Shown here: in pieces, positions 9,701 through 18,866 of the stretch | How positions within the stretch are numbered: position 1 is the first letter of the stretch | Layout of the letters: every line of letters begins with the position of its first letter | NCBI RefSeq assembly: GCF_001412655.1 | Contig: NZ_CP012996.1 | Span: 3,224,001 to 3,288,000 of the forward strand | DNA length: 64,000 nt | Source: Pedobacter sp. PACM 27299 | Lineage (GTDB): Bacteria > Bacteroidota > Bacteroidia > Sphingobacteriales > Sphingobacteriaceae | Reading direction: 5' to 3' | Notes under the pieces: generated by a model | Told to the model about the DNA's origin: nothing | What the model saw: only the letters and a program-made list of their open reading frames with translations | Database searches by the model: none | Program-made: the position numbers and the translations under genes

Positions 9701-10975
9701 CTGGAAATTGGCGAGCAGAAAGGAAGCCATACCACGATTTTGCTGAAGGTTTCGGACACAGGAATCGGTATGGAAGGAGATAAAACAGCGCGCATATTTG
9801 AACGGTTCTTTCAGAACGATATGCCGGATTCTATCGTTAATCAAGGCACAGGTATTGGCCTTTCTATTACTAAAGAGTTTGTGAAATTACATAATGGTAA
9901 TGTTCATGTTAACAGTGTTTTAAATAAAGGTTCTGAATTTTGTGTTTCACTAAATTTGGCTCATGAATTGAGGAATTCAGCTGAAGAAAAAGGCGCGGGT
10001 TTTTATGAAACAAACTCAACTGCTGATGCTGCTGAAAGTCCAAAAAGTAATCCCCAGGATTCTCATGCTATGCCTGAATATCAATATGGTGGTCTTGGGA
10101 ATTCAAACGATGAACCTGAAGGTAAGTGGACGGTTTCGATAGACACTAAAGTTGTGTTGAACACATCTGATGTTCCTACTGAAAGTTTTAGCTGGAAAAG
10201 TAAAAAACAGGTCTTAATGCTCGTGGAAGACAATGAGGATTTCCGCTTTTATCTGAAAGACAACCTCAGTGAATTTTACCAGATTGTGGAGGCTTCAAAT
10301 GGGAAAGAAGGCTGGCAAAAGATTTTGTCCAGTCACCCGGACCTGATTGTGAGCGATGTGACCATGCCTGAAATGAATGGTACTGAGCTTTGTAAGAAGA
10401 TCAAATCTGATAAACGTACTGCGCATCTACCGGTCATTCTACTCACGGCGGTCAGCAATGAAGATCAACAGCTATTGGGATTAGAAACCGGTGCCAATGA
10501 TTACATGACCAAGCCTTTTAACTTTGAAATCCTCTTGTCTAAAATCAGAAACATCCTGAAACAGCAGGCCCTGGCTAAGAAAACCTATCAGAAACAGGTA
10601 GAGTTTAAGCCTGCGGAATCAGAAGTAGAATCTTTAGATGATAAGTTTATGAGACAACTGGGATTACATTTGGAAAAGAACTTGTCAAATTCTGCTTATT
10701 CTGTGGATCAGTTGAGTTCTGACCTGAACATGAGCAGGGTAGGTCTGTACAAGAAAATTCTGCCGCTGACCGGGAAATCCCCAATCGAATATATCCGCTC
10801 GTATCGATTGCATAAATCGAAAGCGCTACTGTTAAAATCACAGCTCAGTATTGCCGAAATTGCTTACGAAGTAGGCTTCAGTAACCCCAAGCATTTTAGC
10901 CGTTATTTTAAACAGGAATTTGATATTCTTCCATCGGCATACGCCAATCAAAAAAAGGAGGAAACCTCTTTTTAA
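6707..10975 (+). CDS. Hybrid two-component system sensor/regulator (HTCS)
   Basis: 1422 residues in one chain. Order: signal peptide (1-22), periplasmic sensor made of two-component-regulator propeller repeats with recurring GLWIGT/NLWIGT motifs (about 30-690), Y_Y_Y domain (about 730-800, YKLEGFDEHW), membrane segment near 810-832, histidine kinase domain with phospho-acceptor His869 in NVSHEFRTPLS, ATPase domain ending GTGIGLSITKEF, receiver domain with phospho-acceptor Asp1217 in VSDVTMPEMNG, and a C-terminal AraC-type DNA-binding domain (about 1320-1420). In this family the periplasmic part binds an oligosaccharide and the AraC part switches on the neighbouring utilisation genes, here the GH31-SusC-SusD-GH2 set starting 124 bases downstream. 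A Ser/Asn-rich linker lies between kinase and receiver. Confidence 0.95.
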   Translation: MFPGRTLVLLLFLLIFSEVSAQPGQIQFSRMDLSEGLSHNQVNAVLKDSKGFIWFATLSGLNRYDGQVIKVFKHNPRDTSSIVDDFITNIYELPGHKLYLETRSGPNIYDPETESFIRNTPAWFKSIGIDSKGIREVLKDKAGDFWFNAQGNGIYKYEVSSASTKHLKLQKNNDKFLSESPVSAIQSDPAGAIWIIHRDKTIARLDRKTAKLKQRILTFKTANPSEMQDFKLFADDDGDLWIYTLNNQRGITYFNPKTGQHRQIDKAPGALNSNLISGMLQDPHGQIWIGTDHGGVNVLNKKTFKVSYLLHKEDDPKSIGQNSITYLYKDISGIIWVGTFKKGLSFYHEKILKFPLFRHQGTNPDGLGYDDVNRFAEDDQGNLWIGTNGGGLFYFNRKTKQFKRYQHQHNHPNSLSNDIIVSLFVDKRKLLWIGTYFGGLDSFDGKTFKHYRHEPGNPNSLSDDRVWDILEDHKGNLWVATLSGGLNLLDRNTGKFSQFRAGAKNSIHSDFLSCLIEDKKGNLWIGSSDGIDQLTSDGKFIHYKHEDNHANSLINNIVYDLMEDGYGFIWAATRDGLSRFDPAKKEFRNFDTKDGLVEKATLKIVEDNQRNLWVSTANGLFNVIVKPIANGDFSYAFHKYDEHDGLQGSAFNANAGYKTSTGDLAFGGANGFNLFQPERIKNDLNKPVIVFTDLQLENKSVGIGEPVDGRVLLNKSLAFTEGITLKHNQNGFAIEFAALNYFNPHKIRYRYKLEGFDEHWQEPQGNSRRATYTNIDPGTYTFKVMSTDASGNWVSNEADLKIVIRPPFWSTWIAYLLYALAIGGGLLWIRHRGITRLNREFLLKQERQQASRMHELDLMKIKFLTNVSHEFRTPLSLIITPLEKLIGQNVIPKKQELQLMHRNGKRLLNLVNQLLDFRKMEVQELRLHPKSGEVISFIKDLCLSFNDLAEQQHINFSFHTEAQTLMVAFDHDKVERIIFNLLSNAFKFTPEGGKVWVTLEIGEQKGSHTTILLKVSDTGIGMEGDKTARIFERFFQNDMPDSIVNQGTGIGLSITKEFVKLHNGNVHVNSVLNKGSEFCVSLNLAHELRNSAEEKGAGFYETNSTADAAESPKSNPQDSHAMPEYQYGGLGNSNDEPEGKWTVSIDTKVVLNTSDVPTESFSWKSKKQVLMLVEDNEDFRFYLKDNLSEFYQIVEASNGKEGWQKILSSHPDLIVSDVTMPEMNGTELCKKIKSDKRTAHLPVILLTAVSNEDQQLLGLETGANDYMTKPFNFEILLSKIRNILKQQALAKKTYQKQVEFKPAESEVESLDDKFMRQLGLHLEKNLSNSAYSVDQLSSDLNMSRVGLYKKILPLTGKSPIEYIRSYRLHKSKALLLKSQLSIAEIAYEVGFSNPKHFSRYFKQEFDILPSAYANQKKEETSF

Positions 10976-10993
10976 GCCTCATGAGGGTGTTCT

Positions 10994-11030
10994 GTTAACA
11001 TTTGGATACCCATTTGTTATCATTTGAATG
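10994..11030 (+). promoter_or_regulatory. Triple CATTTG direct repeat upstream of the GH31 gene
   Basis: CATTTG occurs at 10999, 11011 and 11021, i.e. three same-direction copies spaced 12 and 10 bases, roughly one helical turn apart, 70-100 bases before the GH31 start codon. AraC-type DNA-binding domains usually read direct repeats on one DNA face, so this is a candidate site for the hybrid sensor encoded just upstream. No matching triple copy was seen in front of susC or the GH2 gene. Confidence 0.35.
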
Positions 11031-11098
11031 CCCTCTGCTGAATTCTTTCCTGATACATTTAATCCTAATCAACCAAGTATAAATTGTAAATCTTACCA

Positions 11099-14002
11099 AT
11101 GCGTAAAATTAGGGTCATCGCCGTAATTTTTATCGGCAGTGTATTGCTGCAGGTAAAAGTGAAGGGCCAGGAAAAATCAACTGTACATCAACAAGAAAAG
11201 GCAAGGGTAAACCGGCAAGAAAAAGCAAGCTACATCCAAACGGCTTCAGGAATTGAAGTCAGCATTCCAAATTCATTAACAGGCATCAGGAAAATCAGGT
11301 TAACACCGGTAACGGATCAGGTGATCCACGTGACTGGTACTTTAACTGAAGATTTCGCGCCGCAGAACAGCCTGATGGTGGTTGGTACGGCAAATAACGC
11401 TGCAGTCCCTTTTACTATTGATACAGAAAACGGGGCTATTGTGTTAAAAACAAAAGCTTTGCGCGTCGAAATTGCAGCGCAAAGTGGATTGCTTACTTAC
11501 CGTGATGCGGCTGGAAAACGTTTATTGCAGCAAACAGAGCTGGCTACGCAAGCTTTAGTACCTCAAGTATTTAATGGTTCAGCTTCCTATCAGGTGGTTC
11601 AGGTGTTTGATGCCCAGGATCAGGAAGCTTATTATGGTTTAGGGCAGCATCAGCAGGGATTGATGAATTACAGGGGCCGCAGGGTAGACCTGGTTCAGTA
11701 CAATACTGAAATTGGAGTACCGTTTTTCATCTCGAACAAAGGATATGGGATTCTTTGGGACAATTACTCTATCACCCGAGCCGGAGATATCCGCGATTAT
11801 CAGCCTCTATCCGCATTGAAACTGATTTCTAAACAAGGAACTGAAGGTTGGATTACGGCTAGTTTTGCGAAAAGACCTTCACCTGAAAATATATTATTTA
11901 CCAAACCTGTGTCAGAGCTTTCCATAAATTGGCTTACAGACCAACATAAGTTCCCTGACAGTATAAAAATGCAAGATGCGGTAGTCAGTTATGAAGGAAG
12001 CCTGGAAAGTGGCTTAGCGGGCTTATATCAGCTTCAGTTAAAGTATGCAGGTTACGTAAAAGTATGGCTTGACGGTAAGCTGGTGGCTGATTATTGGCGC
12101 CAGGCCTGGAATCCAGGTGCTGCGATCCTGGATTTGGACTTAGAGAAAAACAAAAAAGTAAAGTTTAAAATGGAGTGGATTCCAGATGGTGGGGAGTCTT
12201 ATCTAGGTTTAACCTGTTTGCCACCAGTTCCGGAAGCACTTAAAAATACCTTCGCCCTGCAATCTGAATCAGGTGCCGGGCTGGATTATTACTTTATTGG
12301 CGGTGAAAACGCGGATCAGGTAATCTCTGGTTATCGACAAGTAAGCGGTAAAGCGGTGCTGATGCCGAAATGGGCAATGGGTTTTTGGCAAAGCAGGGAG
12401 CGTTACAAAACACAGGACGACATCCTTTCCACTGTAAAAGCTTTCCGCGGCCGTAAAATTCCATTGGATAACATCGTGCTGGACTGGTCGTACTGGAAAG
12501 AACCAGAATGGGGTAGTCAGCAGTTTGATCCTGCACGTTTCGCTAGTCCAGAGGAAATGATCAAATCTTTGCACGATCAACATGTAAACCTGATGATTTC
12601 GGTATGGCCGAAGTTTAATAAAGGCTTCGATATCTACCATGATTTTGATAAAAACGGCTTCCTATATAAACGTAACATCGAAGATGGCCGCAGAGATTGG
12701 ATCGGAAAAGGCTATTCTAATACTTTTTACGATGCTTTTAATCCTGAAGCGAGAACCGCATTCTGGAATCTGGTGAACAAAAGGCTGTACAGCAAAGGAA
12801 TTGATGCCTGGTGGATGGACGCGACAGAGCCGGATATGCACTCCAATCTGCCTGTAGAGATCCGGAAAGAACTGATGAATCCTACTTTCGCAGGCTCTTC
12901 TACCACTTATTTCAATGCATTTCCATTGGTGAACGCTAAAGGAATCTACGAAGGACAGCGTAAAGAAAACAATACCGACAGGGTGTTTATCCTGACTCGC
13001 TCCGCTTTTGCAGGTTTACAGCGTTATGCAGCGGCTGCCTGGAGTGGTGATATCGCTTCCCGATGGGAAGATATGAAGAGTCAGATCAGTGCAGGTGTCA
13101 ACTTCTCTTTGTCGGGAATGCCATACTGGACTATGGATATCGGTGGTTTTTCTGTGGAAAAACGTTATGAAGCGGCTAAAGGGGCAGATCTGGAAGAATG
13201 GAGGGAACTGAATACGCGTTGGTTCCAATTCGGTGCATTTGTGCCTTTATTCCGCGTACACGGACAATATCCCTTCCGTGAAATCTATAACATCGCGCCG
13301 GAAAGCCATCCCGCTTATAAAAGCATGCTGTATTATAACCAGCTCAGGTACCGCCTGATGCCTTATATCTATGCGCTTGCCGGACAAAGTTTTCAGCAGG
13401 ACTACACGATCATGCGTGGCCTAATGATGGACTTTCCAAAGGATTTAAAAGCTTCCAACCTGAACGATGCTTACCTGTTTGGACCAGCGTTACTGATCAA
13501 TCCGATCTATGAATACCAAGCGAAAACTAAAGAAGTGTACCTGCCGGAAGGACAGGGATGGTATGATCTCTATACTGGGAAATATTTTAAAGGTGGACAA
13601 AACCTAAAAGTGGAAACCAGCTATGAAAGGATGCCTGTTTACGTAAAAGAAGGTTCAATACTGCCTACAGGGCCTGCCTTACAGTATACGGATGAAAAAC
13701 CAGCAGATACGATTACGCTATTTGTGTACACAGGAAAAGATGGTTCTTTTTCGCTGTATGAAGATGAAGGCCGCAATTATAATTATGAAAAAGGTGCTTT
13801 TTCCAACATCGACATCCAATATAAAGAAAGCACAAAAGAACTGCTGCTATCCGAAAGAAAAGGAAGTTTCGCAGGTATGCTGCCGAACAGGAATTTTAGA
13901 ATCATTGTGATCAGTCCGAAGAAAGGAAAAGGATTGGACTTTAATCAAAAAGCAGATTACAGTCTGAACTATAGTGGAAAACAAATGAAAATTCAATTGT
14001 AA
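11099..14002 (+). CDS. GH31 glycoside hydrolase with PA14 insert, probable alpha-xylosidase
   Basis: 967 residues with a signal peptide ending near residue 22 (LLQVKVKGQ), so exported to the periplasm or cell surface. After an N-terminal GH31 beta-domain there is a PA14-like insert at about 286-380 (SLESGLAGLYQLQLKYAGY), an arrangement known from Bacteroidota xyloglucan alpha-xylosidases. The catalytic nucleophile is Asp574 in WWMDATEPD and the acid/base Asp651 in AWSGDIASRW. The family includes alpha-glucosidases and alpha-xylosidases; xylosidase is preferred because of the PA14 insert and the xylose genes next door, but is not proved. Just after the signal peptide there are three 8-residue repeats beginning QEK (residues 24-47). 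Confidence 0.9.
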   Translation: MRKIRVIAVIFIGSVLLQVKVKGQEKSTVHQQEKARVNRQEKASYIQTASGIEVSIPNSLTGIRKIRLTPVTDQVIHVTGTLTEDFAPQNSLMVVGTANNAAVPFTIDTENGAIVLKTKALRVEIAAQSGLLTYRDAAGKRLLQQTELATQALVPQVFNGSASYQVVQVFDAQDQEAYYGLGQHQQGLMNYRGRRVDLVQYNTEIGVPFFISNKGYGILWDNYSITRAGDIRDYQPLSALKLISKQGTEGWITASFAKRPSPENILFTKPVSELSINWLTDQHKFPDSIKMQDAVVSYEGSLESGLAGLYQLQLKYAGYVKVWLDGKLVADYWRQAWNPGAAILDLDLEKNKKVKFKMEWIPDGGESYLGLTCLPPVPEALKNTFALQSESGAGLDYYFIGGENADQVISGYRQVSGKAVLMPKWAMGFWQSRERYKTQDDILSTVKAFRGRKIPLDNIVLDWSYWKEPEWGSQQFDPARFASPEEMIKSLHDQHVNLMISVWPKFNKGFDIYHDFDKNGFLYKRNIEDGRRDWIGKGYSNTFYDAFNPEARTAFWNLVNKRLYSKGIDAWWMDATEPDMHSNLPVEIRKELMNPTFAGSSTTYFNAFPLVNAKGIYEGQRKENNTDRVFILTRSAFAGLQRYAAAAWSGDIASRWEDMKSQISAGVNFSLSGMPYWTMDIGGFSVEKRYEAAKGADLEEWRELNTRWFQFGAFVPLFRVHGQYPFREIYNIAPESHPAYKSMLYYNQLRYRLMPYIYALAGQSFQQDYTIMRGLMMDFPKDLKASNLNDAYLFGPALLINPIYEYQAKTKEVYLPEGQGWYDLYTGKYFKGGQNLKVETSYERMPVYVKEGSILPTGPALQYTDEKPADTITLFVYTGKDGSFSLYEDEGRNYNYEKGAFSNIDIQYKESTKELLLSERKGSFAGMLPNRNFRIIVISPKKGKGLDFNQKADYSLNYSGKQMKIQL

Positions 14003-14010
14003 ATAAATAC

Positions 14011-14041
14011 AGGCTGTACCTGGTAAAACAGTGTACAGCCT
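14011..14041 (+). other. Hairpin between GH31 and susC genes
   Basis: AGGCTGTAC (14011-14019) pairs perfectly with GTACAGCCT (14033-14041). Unlike a terminator it is followed by a run of A, not T. It starts nine bases after the GH31 stop. It could stabilise or process a shared GH31-susC transcript, or be a weak stop for minus-strand transcription. Confidence 0.45.
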
Positions 14042-14105
14042 AAAAAAAACGAGCAAAACCTAATATAACCAAATATAATATGAATCAATTATTTACTAAA
14101 TCGTA

Positions 14106-17100
14106 ATGAACGGCATGGAAAAGAAATTCAATTCGAAAAGAACGAACATCTTTTTGCTGATGTTGTTCTCGCTGCTGATTTTTGGCCAGCAAGTGCTGGC
14201 ACAGGAGCGTAAGCTCAGCGGGAAAGTTACCGGGGCCAATGGGCTGCCGATTCCTGGCGCTGTTGTTAAAATAAAAGGAAAGGCCGGAGGCTTAAGCAGC
14301 AATCAAGACGGGGCTTTTGTCATCAATGCGCAGACTGGCGATGTTTTACAAGTCAGCTCTATCGGTTTTATCAGCAAAGAAATTACCGTACCAGCCACAA
14401 ATGTGGTCAATGTGACCCTGGCTGAAGACCAGCAAAATCTCTCCGAGGTAGTCGTAGTTGGTTACGGCGTGCAGCAGAAAAAGCTGATTACCGGGGCAAC
14501 AGTGCAGGTAAAAGGCGATGCTATCCAGAAACAAAGTACGACTAATGCTTTGCAGGGACTCCAAGGTCAGGCGCCTGGGGTGCAGATTGCTTCCACTTCA
14601 GGGCAACCTGGAGAAGGCATGCGTGTCACCATTCGTGGACTCGGCACCATTGGTAATTCCGGACCGCTTTACGTAGTAGACGGCGTATTGACCGGTGATA
14701 TTTCTTACCTGAATCCTGCAGATATTGAATCTATAGATGTGTTAAAAGATGCGGCATCCGCAGCGATTTATGGTTCACAGGCTGCCAATGGGGTGATTCT
14801 TGTCACCACAAAACAGGGAAAACGCGGACAAGCGGCTCAGATCACCTTTGATGCATATGCAGGCGTACAAAATGTAGCGAAAAAGGCAGAAATGCTCAAT
14901 TCCTCTCAATATGCTTCCATGATGAATGAGGCCGCTATTAATGGAGGCAAACAACCGCTTTTCAGCAATGCACAGTTAGATGCTTTAGGAAAAGGAACCG
15001 ATTGGATCGACGAAATGTTCGTTTCCAATGCATTGACACAGAATTATTCCGTTGGCGCTTCCGGTGCTTCTGAAAATTCTGTCTATTCCCTTGGCTTGTC
15101 TTATACTGGTCAGGAAGGTGTAGTAGGTGGTAAAAGCCTATCCAACTATGAACGCTACGGTTTTAGAATCAATACCGAGCACAATTTCTTTAATGAGCTC
15201 CTTAAAATCGGTCAGCACCTTACTTATTCAGACATTAAAAACAATGGAATTGGCGTAGGTAATCAGTACAATAATACCTTGCGCGCCGCTTTTAACACCA
15301 GTCCATTTGTTCCGGTATACGATGATCAGGGTAACTTCTTTGACAATAGTAAATCTACCTGGAACAACGGGGAGGCAAATCCTTACGCATTAATGGTATT
15401 GAATAACCAAAACAAGAGAAATAACCAACGTGTGCTGGGAGATATCTATTTAATAGTAGAGCCGATCAAGAATCTGAAATTCAGAACAAGTCTTGGAATG
15501 GATTACAATGCTTCTGAAAGTCGTTCATTCAGTCCACTGTACAACCTTTCTATCTATGCTTATAATACGGAAACGAAGGTAAGTCAGTCGATGAATAAAG
15601 GGAAATCCCTGATCTGGGACAACTTATTGAGCTATAAGTTTGACCTTCAAAAAGACCATGTTTTTGAAGTGATGGCAGGAAGTTCTGCTTACCAGGCGGA
15701 TGGTTCCGGAATTTATGGTACCAATAGCAACCTGATCTTTGATGACCTGGATCATGCCTGGCTCAGCAATGCACTCAATAAAAAGAGCAACGGCATCACT
15801 ATTGGCGGAAGACCTGATGATGCGGATCGCCGCATGTCTTACTTTGGTCGCGTAAACTACAATTACAAAGAGAAATACCTGATCAATGCCACATTCAGAG
15901 CAGATGGGTCTTCTAGATTTGCAGCACAAAACCGCTGGGGATATTTCCCTTCTGTTTCTGCAGGGTGGATTGTGACCAACGAAAGTTTCCTTAAAGGACA
16001 GGAAAATTGGCTGGATTTCTTGAAAATCAGAGCCAGCTGGGGACAGGTGGGCAATCAGAATATTGCCTCATTTCAATACCTGACTCCTATAAAATTAGAC
16101 AACACCAATTATACATTTGGTGATAAAGAAGGTGTACTTACTCCTGGAGCCTACCCAAGCAGACTCAGCAATCCAAATGTGAAATGGGAAACCTCTGAGC
16201 AAACGGACATCGGTTTTGATGCAACTTTGTTAAAAGGAAAGCTCTCTGTGAATTTCGATTGGTACAATAAATTGACCAAAGATTGGTTGATTTCAGCACC
16301 TATTCTGGCTACTGCAGGTGCAGATGCCCCTTTTATCAATGGTGGTAATGTAACCAACAGTGGGATAGAACTGGCCTTTACCTACAAAAATAATGTTGGC
16401 GATTTCAACTATTCGATCGGCCTGAACGGTGCTTACAACAAGAATAAAGTAGGTAAAATCCCTACAGCAGATGGAATTGTACATGGTTTGACCAATCAGT
16501 TATACGACAATTCCCTGGAGTTTTACCGCGCAGAGAACGGCTTTCCAATTGGTTATTTCTGGGGTTTAAAAACAGCAGGGATTTTCCAGACGGAAGCTGA
16601 GGTCCTGGCTTACCAATCTGCCGCAGGAAAGGTGATTCAGCCTACTGCAGCGCCTGGGGATGTCAGGTATGTAGATGCGAATGGTGATGGCGTAATTGAC
16701 AACCTGGATCGCGGGATGATCGGTAAACCTAATCCTGACTATACTTTTGGAATCAGTCTTTCTGCCGATTATAAAGGTTTCGACTTCTCTATTCTGGCTT
16801 CCGGAGTAGCAGGGAATGAAATTGTACAATCTTACCGCAATCAGGCCAATCCTTTTGGCAATTATACTACCCGCATTTTAGACCGCTGGCATGGTGAAGG
16901 AAGCTCTAATACAATGCCAAGAGTAACCGAAGACAACAGGAACTGGACCAATTTCTCTGACCTATACCTTCAAAAAGGAGATTACCTGAGAATCAGCAAT
17001 GTGACCATCGGTTATGATTTCGGTAAAGTGCTTAAAAAGAGTTACCTGAAACAGCTGAGGTTATACGCCGCTGCTTTAAACCTCTACACTTTTACCAAAT

Positions 17101-17216
17101 ATGATGGCATGGACCCGGAGATTGGCTATGGTACGGAAGGTTTTGCCTCGGGTATCGACCTTGGCTATTACCCAAGACCAAGAACGTTTATGTTCGGTGC
17201 TAACTTTAGATTTTAA
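14106..17216 (+). CDS. SusC-like TonB-dependent outer-membrane glycan transporter
   Basis: 1036 residues. Signal peptide ends at about residue 36 (QQVLAQ). A carboxypeptidase-regulatory-like domain follows (RKLSGKVTGANGLPIPGAVV, about 38-105), then the TonB-box-like VVVVGYG, the plug domain with VTIRGLGTIGNSGPLYVVDG, and a long 22-strand-type barrel. The chain ends in Phe (GANFRF), the usual signal for outer-membrane insertion. With the SusD lipoprotein encoded next it should import oligosaccharides produced at the surface, powered by TonB. ATG at 14106 chosen; a second ATG three codons on (14115) is possible. Confidence 0.95.
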   Translation: MNGMEKKFNSKRTNIFLLMLFSLLIFGQQVLAQERKLSGKVTGANGLPIPGAVVKIKGKAGGLSSNQDGAFVINAQTGDVLQVSSIGFISKEITVPATNVVNVTLAEDQQNLSEVVVVGYGVQQKKLITGATVQVKGDAIQKQSTTNALQGLQGQAPGVQIASTSGQPGEGMRVTIRGLGTIGNSGPLYVVDGVLTGDISYLNPADIESIDVLKDAASAAIYGSQAANGVILVTTKQGKRGQAAQITFDAYAGVQNVAKKAEMLNSSQYASMMNEAAINGGKQPLFSNAQLDALGKGTDWIDEMFVSNALTQNYSVGASGASENSVYSLGLSYTGQEGVVGGKSLSNYERYGFRINTEHNFFNELLKIGQHLTYSDIKNNGIGVGNQYNNTLRAAFNTSPFVPVYDDQGNFFDNSKSTWNNGEANPYALMVLNNQNKRNNQRVLGDIYLIVEPIKNLKFRTSLGMDYNASESRSFSPLYNLSIYAYNTETKVSQSMNKGKSLIWDNLLSYKFDLQKDHVFEVMAGSSAYQADGSGIYGTNSNLIFDDLDHAWLSNALNKKSNGITIGGRPDDADRRMSYFGRVNYNYKEKYLINATFRADGSSRFAAQNRWGYFPSVSAGWIVTNESFLKGQENWLDFLKIRASWGQVGNQNIASFQYLTPIKLDNTNYTFGDKEGVLTPGAYPSRLSNPNVKWETSEQTDIGFDATLLKGKLSVNFDWYNKLTKDWLISAPILATAGADAPFINGGNVTNSGIELAFTYKNNVGDFNYSIGLNGAYNKNKVGKIPTADGIVHGLTNQLYDNSLEFYRAENGFPIGYFWGLKTAGIFQTEAEVLAYQSAAGKVIQPTAAPGDVRYVDANGDGVIDNLDRGMIGKPNPDYTFGISLSADYKGFDFSILASGVAGNEIVQSYRNQANPFGNYTTRILDRWHGEGSSNTMPRVTEDNRNWTNFSDLYLQKGDYLRISNVTIGYDFGKVLKKSYLKQLRLYAAALNLYTFTKYDGMDPEIGYGTEGFASGIDLGYYPRPRTFMFGANFRF

Positions 17217-17235
17217 CCTCCCTGAACTTAAAAAT

Positions 17236-18834
17236 ATGAAAGCTATAAATATAAAAATAGGCCTAACTGCAATGCTCTTTTTGACTTTAGGAGCCTGCAA
17301 GAAAAGTTTTCTGGATACAGAAGCGATTACTACGGTGACGGAGGAAAACTTCTACAGAACCCCAAAAGATGCTTTTTCGGCATTGGTAGGCTGTTATGAT
17401 GGACTGCAAGTGGTTTGGGCTGATGGTGTTGCCTTGCCTGTGGCAGCTGAAGTCTTGTCTGACAATACCTTTGGTGGTACTGGAAATGCAGATGGGTTCA
17501 GTTATCAGATGTTAGATGAATTTGATAAAACCCGCTCTCCTTCAGATCAGAATCTATTCGGTCCGAACTGGACTTCGTACTACAAAGCATTGTACCGCTG
17601 TAATATGCTCATCAACAAAATGGATCAGATTCAATGGGGAAATGATACACAATTGAGAAAGACTTATGAGTCGGAAGCACGTTACCTGCGCGCTTATCTG
17701 CTTTTTGACATGGTGCGTTTATGGGGTAATATTCCATTGTTAACGAAACCTTCGGCAGAGAATATTCCTCAGTCAAATCCGGATGAGGTGTATAAAGTGA
17801 TTGCAGAGGACTTGCTTTTTGCTTCGGCCAATATGCTGCCCGTAGCTTATCCCGCTCAGGCAGTTGCCGATCACGGAAGAGTGACCAAATATGCCGCAGA
17901 AGCACTGTTAGGTAGGGTTTTCCTTTTCTATACCGGGTATTATACCAAAACGGACCTGGTTGGACTCGTTACAAAAGCGAAAGCATTGGAAAACCTGGAA
18001 GATGTGATTAGCAATGGCGGTTATGGTTTAGTAGCTGATTTTGCCAACTTATGGCCAGCTGCATCTTTAGCTGCTTATGCCGGAGAAGACAATAAAGAAA
18101 CTGTTTTCGCCATCAAATATACCTATACCAGTGATTACAATGGCAATACCGACGGAAACCACTGGATGGTATTTGGAGGGATTCGTGATCAATCCTTCTT
18201 CCCTTATGGCAGTGGCTGGGGTGCAGAAACTGTAAATCCTAAATTGTGGAACGCTTATGCTGCTGGCGATACACGAAAAACAGGCTCTATCATTTCCATC
18301 GTAGATGAAAAGCTGGCCTTTGTAAGTCAGAGTAAACAACGGGAATACACAGGGTATTACATTAAAAAATACAGTCCGATGATCGGAGAGGATGGAAAAC
18401 CATTGCCTAATGCGAATGGGAATCCAAACTTTAGCATTGGTCAGTTTCAGGATTATGTGTCGATCCGCTACGCAGATGTATTGTTGATGGCTGCAGAATT
18501 GGGAAGCCCAAATGCGCAGACTTATTTCAATCAGGTGAGACAGCGTGCGCTGCAAGGCACTTTTACGCCACTAGTGATCAGTCAGGAAAACATCATGAAA
18601 GAACGCCGACTGGAGTTTGCATTTGAAGGAATTCGTTATTACGATTTACTTCGTCAGGGAATCACTAAAGCAGCACAGGAGATTGCAGAAACGACAACGG
18701 TATTGAACGGCGGACAAACCGCACAGAAGGTCATTTCGGCCAACAATATCATTGCTACAAAAGGTTTGCAGCAGATTCCTTACACTCAAATCAACCTTTC
18801 TAATGGTACTTTAAAACAGAATCCAGGATGGTAG
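17236..18834 (+). CDS. SusD-like glycan-binding lipoprotein
   Basis: 532 residues starting at the ATG at 17236, 19 bases after susC. An earlier in-frame ATG at 17101 would overlap susC by over 100 bases and lacks a signal sequence, so it is rejected. The lipoprotein signal ends at Cys21 (TLGACKKSFLD). Typical SusD features follow: an N-terminal helical TPR-like region (SYYKALYRCNMLINKMDQI, SEARYLRAYLLFDMVRLWG) and the C-terminal block EGIRYYDLLRQG. It caps the SusC barrel at the cell surface and presents the oligosaccharide. Confidence 0.95.
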   Translation: MKAINIKIGLTAMLFLTLGACKKSFLDTEAITTVTEENFYRTPKDAFSALVGCYDGLQVVWADGVALPVAAEVLSDNTFGGTGNADGFSYQMLDEFDKTRSPSDQNLFGPNWTSYYKALYRCNMLINKMDQIQWGNDTQLRKTYESEARYLRAYLLFDMVRLWGNIPLLTKPSAENIPQSNPDEVYKVIAEDLLFASANMLPVAYPAQAVADHGRVTKYAAEALLGRVFLFYTGYYTKTDLVGLVTKAKALENLEDVISNGGYGLVADFANLWPAASLAAYAGEDNKETVFAIKYTYTSDYNGNTDGNHWMVFGGIRDQSFFPYGSGWGAETVNPKLWNAYAAGDTRKTGSIISIVDEKLAFVSQSKQREYTGYYIKKYSPMIGEDGKPLPNANGNPNFSIGQFQDYVSIRYADVLLMAAELGSPNAQTYFNQVRQRALQGTFTPLVISQENIMKERRLEFAFEGIRYYDLLRQGITKAAQEIAETTTVLNGGQTAQKVISANNIIATKGLQQIPYTQINLSNGTLKQNPGW

Positions 18835-18866
18835 GGGCTTCATTTAACGATTATAAAAGAGACAAA

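Noticed and set aside
17101..17235. Longer start for the SusD gene inside susC
   Set aside because: It would put 45 residues before the lipoprotein signal and overlap the coding end of susC.
18067..18555. 162-codon open frame antisense to the SusD gene
   Set aside because: The sense strand encodes an unambiguous SusD protein; the antisense translation has an unusual composition and no motifs.
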